Source of the DNA: Planctomycetota bacterium
GTDB lineage: Bacteria; Planctomycetota; B15-G4; JADJEK01
NCBI GenBank assembly: GCA_016213895.1
Contig: JACQZJ010000054.1
Span: 10,656-49,151 of the forward strand
DNA length: 38,496 nt
Direction: 5' to 3'
In this document: piece by piece, positions 29,409 through 36,139 of the stretch
Layout of the letters: each line of letters starts with the position of its first letter
How positions within the stretch are numbered: position 1 is the stretch's first letter
Made by a program: the position numbers and the translations under genes
The notes under the pieces: model-generated
Told to the model about the DNA's origin: nothing
What the model saw: the letters and a program-made list of their open reading frames with translations, nothing else
The model's database searches: none

Positions 29409-31550
29409 GTGAAAGTGCCGCAGAGCGGCGGCGGCGCCGACTCGGTGACGCTGCTCTTCTTCCAGCAGAAGGGCGCGGGCATCTCGGCGGCGCGCGGCTT
29501 CAAGAAGGAAAACACGCCGGGCCTGGTCGACTTCGACGTCAACCTGTCCAAGGGAGGCGAGACCGCGGCGTTCGCCGACACGCGGAGCCTGGAGCAGACG
29601 CTCCTGGTGGGGGCCTTCGCCAGCCGCGGCAACCTGAACTCGCCGGTGGGGCCGGCCGACCTCACCACGGTCTTCGTCAAGACCTCCCTGCCGGAGGTCA
29701 CCCTCGGGCCGCCGAGCGAGGAGGGCTCGCCCTACGAGCTCCGCACCGTGCTGGCCGAGCCGGCCATCTACGGCACGGCGAGCGAGCAGATCACTTCCTT
29801 CCGCGCCGTGGTGAACGCTACGTCCTTTCCCTCGACCTTCGAGGCCCTGCAGCTCTCGGGCGTTCTTGGCGTGGCGGACGAGAACCTCTTCTTCATCACC
29901 GCGCTCGCCGAGGCCGTGTTCCCCGGCACCGAGCTCGGCTCCGCGCCGCGCTACCTGCCGCTGCCGCTGGACGAGGTGCGCTTCCAGGACTTCATCGGCA
30001 ACCAGGTCATCGCCCGGCCGCCCGAGACGGGCGCTCTGCATTTCGAGGGCTCGATCGGCGGGCCGATCGGCGCGGCGCAGAAGGGCGACCTCTTGGTGCG
30101 CGTGGTGCGCGAGGACACGCTGCAGCCGCTGAAGAACGCCACGGTGCGCGTGACCGGCTTCCCCTACGACCCGCTCCAGGTCCCGGTGAAGCACAGCACC
30201 GGCGGCGACGGGGAGGCGGCGTTCAGCCACGCCCAGCTTCTCGCCTTCGGCCCGCACGTCATGCTCACCGCGGAGAAGGGCAAGTACGACCTGTTCACGC
30301 TCGCGGGCTTCGAGAACCCGGGCGTCACGGGCAAGCGCTTCGGCGTGAGCGTGGTCCTCAGCCGCACGGAGGACGCGCGCGCGCGCGTGACGGTCGAGGC
30401 GCAGAATCACGTCCCGGTCCCGGAGGGCGGCAAGGCTGCCGCCTTCTTCGCCGCGGCCTCCGGGACCGGCCTTCCGGTTGCCGCCGATCAGGCCAAGTAC
30501 CTGGGCAAGGACTTCTCGGACGAGCGTTTCTTCCTGCGTTCGCTGCCGGACGCGAAGACCACGCGGGCCTCGGCCCTGCTCGACGTCGAGAAGAACCGGC
30601 CGCAGGTGATCAGCACCTTCGAGCACGACGGCCAGGCCAGCCCCATGGGCGCCTACGTGTTCTATCCGCGCTCGGTCGAGGCCTTCGGCCAGGACGCCAC
30701 GCTCCTGCTCAACTACACCCTGGCGGGCGCCAACGTGTCGCAGAGCGTGGCGAACACCGTGGTCACCTGGGCGGACATCCAGGCGGCGGGGATCACCGAT
30801 CCCCCGCCGGACGTGACGCGCGGCCGCCTGGTGGGCGCCATCCCGGGGCTGTGCGGCCTGCTGCCGCTCTCGTTCTCGCCCCTGCCCGTGAACCCGAACG
30901 ACCTGGTCAACGTCACGCTCTTCGCGGCCATTCCCCAGAGCCTTTGGGTGAACGAGGCTGCGCCTGCGCTCGATCCCGCCTACGAGCTGCTCCTGCAGCC
31001 GGACGCCGGCCTCGGCGCCCTGCCGCCCGCGGAAGCGCTCCTGGAGCAGGCCTTCCGCTTCGAGGTGGAGGCGGCCGACGTGGACGGCAGCCGCCTCACC
31101 CGCCACCGGGCGCTGCTCGACTTCACGTACAACGTCCAGGCCGTGACCGCGCCGGCCGATCCCCCGGACCTGCCGGTCGTGCCGGTGGTTTCGGTGCAGC
31201 CGGCCACGCATCCGCCCGCTCTCACCATCGACATCGACGACGGCGGCACGCCGGACATGGTGCCCGCGGATTCGCTCTACCGCTTGACACTGCGCCACAA
31301 GAAGCACGCGCGCGCCTGGACCGTGCTCTTCTCGGCCGAGGCGGCCACCACGGTGCCCGGGCCGGTGAACTTTGCCTTCCCGGCGACCAAGGCCGACCCC
31401 TTCGACGCGGCCGGCAAGTACCTGCTCGAGGTCGAGTCGATCGAGTTCGAGGCCGGGCAGTTCGACTTCGACTCGTTCGTCTTCTCGGACGTCGAGCGCC
31501 GGCACCGGCGCCTGTCGCGGCGCGCGCTCGAGATCAACACCAAGCCATGA
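29409..31550 (+). CDS. Ig-like lipoprotein, C-terminal part after the in-frame TAG
   Basis: The frame reopens directly after the TAG (29352); the first usable start is GTG 29409, which has no good Shine-Dalgarno and would drop 19 residues of matching sequence. From GTG it would be 713 residues without any signal peptide, which is odd for a protein so rich in extracellular-type strands ('VGPADLTTVFVKTSLPEVTL', 'DLLVRVVREDTLQPLKNATV', the latter like a carboxypeptidase-regulatory/CNA-B-like fold). This supports the view that it belongs to the upstream lipoprotein. The middle and end hold 'NYTLAGANVSQSVANT' and a late 'LTIDIDDGGTPDMVPADSLY'. No enzyme motif. The TGA stop overlaps the queC ATG, so expression of queC may depend on translation reaching this point. 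Confidence 0.65.
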   Translation: MKVPQSGGGADSVTLLFFQQKGAGISAARGFKKENTPGLVDFDVNLSKGGETAAFADTRSLEQTLLVGAFASRGNLNSPVGPADLTTVFVKTSLPEVTLGPPSEEGSPYELRTVLAEPAIYGTASEQITSFRAVVNATSFPSTFEALQLSGVLGVADENLFFITALAEAVFPGTELGSAPRYLPLPLDEVRFQDFIGNQVIARPPETGALHFEGSIGGPIGAAQKGDLLVRVVREDTLQPLKNATVRVTGFPYDPLQVPVKHSTGGDGEAAFSHAQLLAFGPHVMLTAEKGKYDLFTLAGFENPGVTGKRFGVSVVLSRTEDARARVTVEAQNHVPVPEGGKAAAFFAAASGTGLPVAADQAKYLGKDFSDERFFLRSLPDAKTTRASALLDVEKNRPQVISTFEHDGQASPMGAYVFYPRSVEAFGQDATLLLNYTLAGANVSQSVANTVVTWADIQAAGITDPPPDVTRGRLVGAIPGLCGLLPLSFSPLPVNPNDLVNVTLFAAIPQSLWVNEAAPALDPAYELLLQPDAGLGALPPAEALLEQAFRFEVEAADVDGSRLTRHRALLDFTYNVQAVTAPADPPDLPVVPVVSVQPATHPPALTIDIDDGGTPDMVPADSLYRLTLRHKKHARAWTVLFSAEAATTVPGPVNFAFPATKADPFDAAGKYLLEVESIEFEAGQFDFDSFVFSDVERRHRRLSRRALEINTKP

Positions 31551-32257
31551 CCGCGGTCGCGCTGCTTTCCGGCGGTCTCGATTCCACGGTGGCGGCGGCC
31601 GCCGCGGCGCGGAGCGGCGCGCCGCTCCTGCTCGCGCTCACCGTCGACTACGGCCAGCGCGCGGCGGCGAACGAGATCCGGGCGGCGCGCGCGGCGGCGC
31701 GCGCGCTGGGCGTGCGCCACCGCCAGGTCAGCCTCAGCTTTCTCGGCAAGCTGACCACCACGGAGCTGGTGAACCGCAGCCGTGCGCTGCCCTTCCTCGC
31801 GGATGGCGAACTCGACGACGCGCGCGGCGCCGCGGCCGAGTCCATGCGCGCGGTGTGGGTGCCGAACCGCAACGGCCTGTTCATCGCGATCGCGGCCGCC
31901 TTCGCCGAGAGCCTGGGCGCGGGCGAGGTGGTCGTTGGCTTCAACCGCGAGGAGGGGGCCACCTTCCCGGACAACTCGGCGGCCTTCCTGGAGCGCATGA
32001 GCGCCGCGCTCGAGCTGTCCACGCTCTCCGCGGTGAAAGTGGTTTCTCCGACGCTGGGGCTGGACAAGGGGGAGATCGTTCGACTGGGATACGAGATCGG
32101 TGCGCCGCTCCGGCAGGTGTGGTCCTGCTACGCGGGCGGGCGCCGGCACTGCTGGCATTGCGAATCGTGCAGGAGGCTCGAGCGGGCCCTGAGAGCCGCG
32201 GGAATGTGGGAGCGCTTCAACGATGAATGGAAAGCGGATGGTGTCGAGAGCGGCTAG
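31547..32257 (+). CDS. queC: 7-cyano-7-deazaguanine synthase
   Basis: A 236-residue cytosolic enzyme converting 7-carboxy-7-deazaguanine to preQ0 with ATP and ammonia, in queuosine and deazapurine synthesis. Seen: ATP-pyrophosphatase loop 'LLSGGLDSTVA' at the N terminus, 'ALTVDYGQRAAANEIRAARA', 'VPNRNGLFIAIAAAFAE', and the zinc-binding cysteines near the end in 'SCYAGGRRHCWHCESC'. ATG 31547 overlaps the preceding stop (ATGA). queD, queE and queF are not in the window. The 3' end overlaps the next gene by 35 bases in another frame. Confidence 0.95.
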   Translation: MTAVALLSGGLDSTVAAAAAARSGAPLLLALTVDYGQRAAANEIRAARAAARALGVRHRQVSLSFLGKLTTTELVNRSRALPFLADGELDDARGAAAESMRAVWVPNRNGLFIAIAAAFAESLGAGEVVVGFNREEGATFPDNSAAFLERMSAALELSTLSAVKVVSPTLGLDKGEIVRLGYEIGAPLRQVWSCYAGGRRHCWHCESCRRLERALRAAGMWERFNDEWKADGVESG

Positions 32258-32696
32258 GTTGCTGGGACGCTGGGGCGGGCTGCTCGGCCTGGGCCTGTTG
32301 GCGTCGTGTATGACGGCGCCGGCGGTCTCCACTCCCGCGCAGCCGCCTTTCACCATCGCCGAGTACGCGGCGCGCGCGCCCGTGAAGATCGCGGAGGTGC
32401 CGCCTGCGGCCTCGACCACGTTCCGGTCGGAGGACAGCCGCCGCTTCAGGGACCACGTCTACCGCCAGTTGATCCTCAAGGGCTACACGCCGCTCGCGCC
32501 GGAGTACGTGGACGGCAAGCTCGAGCGGCTGCTCGCGCGCCGCGTGGATCGCTCCGAGCGCCTGCGCGTCTCGGCGCTGAAGGACGCGGTCGAGGCCGAG
32601 GGCGCGGACGAGAAGCTCTCGCCGCCGCAGGTGGACGACCTGCTGAAGCGCTACTCGAGCCGGCTGCTCACGGCCCTGCCGGCGCGGAGATCGTAG
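32223..32696 (+). CDS. Small predicted lipoprotein, unknown function
   Basis: 157 residues. A basic N terminus, a hydrophobic stretch (LLGRWGGLLGLGLLASC) and lipobox LASC around residue 29 predict an outer- or inner-membrane lipoprotein. The mature part is charged and helical, with 'RRFRDHVYRQLILKGYTPLA' and a Leu/Arg/Glu-rich end; I recognise no family. Start ATG 32223 has GGGAG ten bases upstream; ATG 32238 is five codons later and gives a shorter signal sequence. Either start lies inside the end of queC, so translation is probably coupled. No clear link to queuosine. Confidence 0.75.
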   Translation: MNGKRMVSRAARLLGRWGGLLGLGLLASCMTAPAVSTPAQPPFTIAEYAARAPVKIAEVPPAASTTFRSEDSRRFRDHVYRQLILKGYTPLAPEYVDGKLERLLARRVDRSERLRVSALKDAVEAEGADEKLSPPQVDDLLKRYSSRLLTALPARRS

Positions 32697-32713
32697 GCGC
32701 GCTCCGCGCTTGA

Positions 32714-32890
32714 GCTCCTTCCGGGGTCCGTCGTAGGATCGACCACGACCCGACGCTGCCGAGCAGCGCGATCGTCTTGCTGGACGGCGACAACGACGGG
32801 GTTTTCGACCCGCCCGGCCTCGTGGACATGGACGAGTGGCACGCGCTGGGGTACGCCCTGGCGGAGGCGTGGGTCCGGATCGACAAGTAG
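32714..32890 (+). pseudogene. Possible gene remnant with an Asp-rich Ca-binding-like loop
   Basis: The frame ending at TAG 32888-32890 is open back to 32714 and reads 'AIVLLDGDNDGVFDPPGLVD' then 'MDEWHALGYALAEAWVRIDK'. The DGDNDGVFD stretch looks like an EF-hand or dockerin-type calcium loop and the composition is protein-like, unlike the Arg/Pro-rich shadows common here. There is no ATG or GTG with a Shine-Dalgarno that covers the loop; TTG 32777 is the only start that would. I take it as a degraded 3' end of a gene or a very short peptide. Weak call. Confidence 0.3.
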
Positions 32891-32940
32891 GCGGGAGGTT
32901 CTCATCGGCCTCCTCCATGGCCGTCCGCCGAGCGACGTGA

Positions 32941-34989
32941 TCAGCGCATGTCCCAGCCGAGGTCCGTGGCCAGGCGGACAGCTACTCCGGCGACCTCACG
33001 GTCGCAGTCCTCCCTACGCTCGAAGACGGCCCGCCGGACTTCCGGGCAGTCGACGCCGTGTTCCTCGACCATCCGCACGGCGAATCGCCGCTCCGAGCAC
33101 GTTCCCCAGCGCATCGCCGCGACCAGGAGCGCCACGTCGTTCGGAGACGGGCGGGTGATGGCCAGCACGTCATCGAGCCCGAACACGCTCCAATGCTCGG
33201 CATTCCCTGGCAACCAGGCCTTCGTTCGCATCCTTCCCGCCACTTCGATGGACGCCTCGCCCTGCGCGGCGAGCAGTTGGTCCAGCGCCCTCGTCGGCAT
33301 GATGGCCTCCAGGTGGCAGATCATGGCCTGCTCCCGGCGAGTGAGGGTCCGGCGGGCCAGGATGCGCGCCGCGGTCGCCTGTTGCTCGGAGAAGCTCTCG
33401 TCGTTGATCAGGATCTCGATGAGGATCCCGCGGATTTCGGGAGAGTCGAGGTCCAGCGCCTCGAGATTCCAGAGAGCGCGGAGCCAGTAGTCGCCCCAGC
33501 CGCCGCCTCCGGCCGACAGGTAGCCGCCTCGCAGGATGTCGAGCAGCCTCTCCAGCTCGGAGGAGAAGTCCTGGCCCCGCTCGCGCAGAGTGCGGATCGT
33601 CAGGCCGAGCAAAAACGCCTTCGTCGAATTGTCGTCGTCCGGTCTGGGCAGCCACACGGCGCGAACCGGGCAGGCCTCCAGCCACAACCAGGCCCACGGA
33701 ACCTCCGTGCAGTGCTGCTTCACGATTTCGCGCGCCATCCAGGACGTTTCCGTGTCCAACAGTGCCGCCGCTCCGAGCGGGAACGCCGTCTCCCGGGTCG
33801 GCAGCTTGCGGTACAACTCCTCGAGGAGGGAGAGCGTCTCGTCGTCGTGGCGTTGCAGGCAGGGCACCTCCACCACGGAATCGGCCGAGTAGTGGAAGGT
33901 CCGCGCGAAGTCGGCATAGCGGCGGCGGATCTCGGCGTCTGATTCGTCGAGGTGGCAGAGCAGACAGAGAGCCTGGTGGCTCAGCGGACCGTCCGCTTGC
34001 ATGACCAGTCGCAACACCGGAACTACCGCAACCCGGAGCCGCTCGTCGTGCAGGGCCATCCGGCCTACCGTACTCAGTTGCTCGTCGGTCAGCCGATCCG
34101 AACGCAGAAGAGCTTCCACCAGCGGTGGAAGATAGATCCCCAGCGCCCTGCCAAGCCCGTCCGAAGCCAGTGGCGTCCGGCTCCACGGGTCGTGGAACTT
34201 GACGTGACCGTCGTACGGGCTGACCCCCGCCAGTCGGCACAGAGTACCCAGCACCCGTGGCAGGAGCGATGGTCGCTCGAATCCTAGCGCGGCAACGAGC
34301 TGCGCCGCCGTCTCGCGCGACTCCGCGGTCCACAGATCGGCCATCGAGACAGCGAACAACCTGATCTCGACCGACGCCTCCTGGTCCGCGACCACCTCGA
34401 GCACCGCGTCGTCCCAGGCCGTGCCGGTCAATTCGCGTACTCGAATCATGGACGCCCAGTAGGTGTCGTCCGATTCGTGACAGGCCTCGATGAACGCCCG
34501 CGCCGCGCGCCGGACCTGTCGCTGGCGACTGGCAAGCGTCACGGCCGCGTTCTTGCGGCGTTGCGGGTCCTTCGACTCGAGTTCGCCAAGAAGGGTCTCG
34601 TCGTCCAGCCGGAGCCACTCCGGCGGGCGTGACGGCTGGAAGGCGAGCGGCACGCAGGGATCAGGCACGTCCCAATGACACAGAAGCGTCTGGATGTCGA
34701 CGCGCGCAGCTTCGTCCGGCGTGGTCCTGCACACCTGGACCAGACGGTCGACGACGGACTGGGACCGATCATCGTGGTAGAAGACCGACCACAGGGCATC
34801 GTGATCGCGGCCCTCGGTCTCTTCTACCTGCCTCAGCCACGTGTCTACGTCGCGTCGAGCGAAGTCGAAGGCTGGAAGGACGAGGTCCGTGATCCGCTTC
34901 CAGTCCGGTCCGGTAGGGTCGGGATACTGGGCGCGCGCCGTCGCATGCAGCGCGAGTACGAGGACGGCAACTGCGCTTGCTCCGCGCAT
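32941..34989 (-). CDS. Secreted alpha-solenoid-like protein, unknown function
   Basis: 682 residues. ATG 34989 has GGAG six bases upstream and is followed by a short signal peptide (ASAVAVLVLALHATARA-QY). The body is helical with spaced Leu/Ala patterns resembling HEAT/ARM repeats: 'KDPQRRKNAAVTLASRQRQV', 'EASVEIRLFAVSMADLWTAE', 'LSTVGRMALHDERLRVAVVP', 'LVAAMRWGTCSERRFAVRMV'. No catalytic motif or lipobox. Base composition looks less GC-extreme than in neighbouring genes, with more A/T at third positions by eye, so recent acquisition or low expression is possible. It stands alone on the minus strand, convergent with the small lipoprotein gene and divergent from rpsO. Repeat class is a guess; the gene itself is solid. 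Confidence 0.75.
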   Translation of the reverse strand: MRGASAVAVLVLALHATARAQYPDPTGPDWKRITDLVLPAFDFARRDVDTWLRQVEETEGRDHDALWSVFYHDDRSQSVVDRLVQVCRTTPDEAARVDIQTLLCHWDVPDPCVPLAFQPSRPPEWLRLDDETLLGELESKDPQRRKNAAVTLASRQRQVRRAARAFIEACHESDDTYWASMIRVRELTGTAWDDAVLEVVADQEASVEIRLFAVSMADLWTAESRETAAQLVAALGFERPSLLPRVLGTLCRLAGVSPYDGHVKFHDPWSRTPLASDGLGRALGIYLPPLVEALLRSDRLTDEQLSTVGRMALHDERLRVAVVPVLRLVMQADGPLSHQALCLLCHLDESDAEIRRRYADFARTFHYSADSVVEVPCLQRHDDETLSLLEELYRKLPTRETAFPLGAAALLDTETSWMAREIVKQHCTEVPWAWLWLEACPVRAVWLPRPDDDNSTKAFLLGLTIRTLRERGQDFSSELERLLDILRGGYLSAGGGGWGDYWLRALWNLEALDLDSPEIRGILIEILINDESFSEQQATAARILARRTLTRREQAMICHLEAIMPTRALDQLLAAQGEASIEVAGRMRTKAWLPGNAEHWSVFGLDDVLAITRPSPNDVALLVAAMRWGTCSERRFAVRMVEEHGVDCPEVRRAVFERREDCDREVAGVAVRLATDLGWDMR

Positions 34990-35316
34990 GGTGTTCTCCG
35001 ACGCCTGTCGACCAGTGTCCCTTCCTCCTCGCGCAGCGGAGGTAAAGGGGTTGTAACCTCTCGCCTCGGCCGCCCTTCGCTGTCGGCGAGGGGCGGCCGG
35101 ATTCTCCGCCATCAGGAATCACGAGTCCGGGGTAGGCGCATCCGTCCCCAGTAGCGCTCAGCCCACACTACTCCGCCTTTGCCTCGCCATCGTCGCGATC
35201 ACACGCACCTTCTTGACGGAGCGATCGTCGTGGAACGGAACCGCCGGGAAACCGCGGGCTCGGCCAAGCGCTTGCCCTCCCGCCGCGGTCCCTGCGGCCG
35301 CTCTGTGCGGACGCGG

Positions 35317-35340
35317 CGAGTGGGAATGGTTTCCCACTTG
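35317..35340. promoter_or_regulatory. Palindrome / hairpin upstream of rpsO
   Basis: GTGGGAA and TTCCCAC (35320-35326, 35331-35337) pair perfectly around TGGT, and the stem extends to ten pairs (CGAG with CTTG, one G-T wobble). It lies about 200 bases before rpsO and about 105 bases before the promoter-like hexamers. It may be an operator or a structured RNA element; no T-run follows. Confidence 0.4.
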
Positions 35341-35442
35341 GCGCCGGGACGAGCTGGGATGCGGTGGGTTCGCCTCGGAGCTGCGGCGCAGAACGTGCCT
35401 GCGGCGACCGTCCCAGGCCGGAATCCAAATGCCGAAAGGCCC

Positions 35443-35471
35443 TTCCCGTCAGGCCCTGCGGCCGCTAAACT
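35443..35471 (+). promoter_or_regulatory. Candidate promoter for rpsO-pnp
   Basis: TTCCCG (35443-35448) and TAAACT (35466-35471) are spaced by 17 bases. The -10-like box matches TATAAT at four of six positions; the -35-like box is weak. Start of transcription would fall about 60 bases before the rpsO ATG. Reading by eye only. Confidence 0.3.
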
Positions 35472-35539
35472 CCGCCTCGAATTCGTTGAGAGTGAAGTCG
35501 TGAGGATGTGCGCCAGGCCACCGGCGTTCGGACGAGCAC

Positions 35540-35809
35540 ATGGTTCTGACGGTTGATAGCAAGGCGAAGATCATCGACGCCTACAAGCAGCACGACGGGG
35601 ACACGGGCTCCGCCGAGGTCCAGATCGCGATCCTGAGTGAAAGGATCCGGCAGCTGACCGAGCACCTGAAATCCCACAAGAAGGACCATGCGTCGCGTCG
35701 CGGACTTCTGATGATGGTGGGCAGGCGGGCCAAGTTCCTCAAGTACCTGCGCGCGACCGATGAACCCAAGTACCGGGAGATCGTGCGCAGGCTGGAGCTC
35801 AGACGCTAG
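35540..35809 (+). CDS. rpsO: 30S ribosomal protein S15
   Basis: 89 residues, the usual length. S15 binds 16S rRNA in the central domain early in 30S assembly. Seen: '[19 protein letters not shown]' and '[20 protein letters not shown]', the best-conserved S15 stretches, then '[20 protein letters not shown]'. ATG 35540 has only a weak GGACGAG upstream. pnp follows after a 330-base gap, the rpsO-pnp order common in bacteria. Confidence 0.96.
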   Translation: MVLTVDSKAKIIDAYKQHDGDTGSAEVQIAILSERIRQLTEHLKSHKKDHASRRGLLMMVGRRAKFLKYLRATDEPKYREIVRRLELRR

Positions 35810-36139
35810 CCAGAACATCGTGGCGCGAGCGCACCTTCGGGCGCGACCGGGTTTGAAACGCAACCAGCTTCTGCGAGACGCCTTCGCATCTACAGGCTCG
35901 CCCGGGCCTCAAGAGGGCGGTTCGCGCGGTTCGGGGAGCAGCGTTTCCAGCACATCCCTTCACTCCTTTTCCCGCACCCGATCGCGGGGTTCGTGTTGGC
36001 GTTGTTGAAGTCGTGATGTTCCCTTCGGCTCCGGGGGGAGCCGTACAGGGTGGCTGCCGCGCCGGATGGCGGGGGCGAGCAGGGACGGGCGTCCCGCGCG
36101 ACCCGCGCAGACCAGGCCGGCGGCCGGGAGGTTCAAAGA
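35810..36139 (+). other. rpsO-pnp intergenic region / pnp leader
   Basis: 330 bases with no gene that I can support. It has a strong hairpin at 36021-36050 and a smaller one, GGGAC-GGGC-GTCCC (36082-36095). In E. coli the corresponding leader is cut by RNase III and then bound by PNPase to limit its own synthesis. A similar role here is inference from position and structure. Confidence 0.5.
36021..36050 (+). promoter_or_regulatory. Hairpin in the pnp leader
   Basis: CGGCTCC (36026-36032) pairs perfectly with GGAGCCG (36037-36043) around GGGG; outer CCCT (36021-36024) and AGGG (36047-36050) extend it across a small internal loop. No T-run follows, so it is more likely an RNA-processing or stability element than a terminator. 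Confidence 0.5.

Larger units (their letters stand above)
34990..35539. other. 550-base intergenic region upstream of rpsO
   Basis: Between divergent starts of the solenoid gene and rpsO. Open frames exist on both strands but are Arg/Pro/Gly-rich without family resemblance or good start signals, so I call no gene. It contains a strong palindrome (35317-35340) and a promoter-like pair near 35443-35471. The length suggests two promoters and perhaps a long rpsO leader. Confidence 0.5.

Noticed and set aside
27423-31505. A very long open frame on the minus strand opposite the MCE lipoprotein and Ig-like genes
   Set aside because: High-GC shadow: rich in Arg/His/Gly/Ala with no recognisable motif, while the plus strand has clear lipoboxes and domains.
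28296-31550. TAG reassigned to an amino acid throughout the genome
   Set aside because: Several housekeeping genes in the window (secG, pyrE, rpoZ, queC, rpsO) end in TAG at their expected lengths.
35179-35556. Open frames on both strands between the solenoid gene and rpsO
   Set aside because: Arg/Pro/Gly-rich composition, no Shine-Dalgarno, no family resemblance; one overlaps the rpsO start in another frame.
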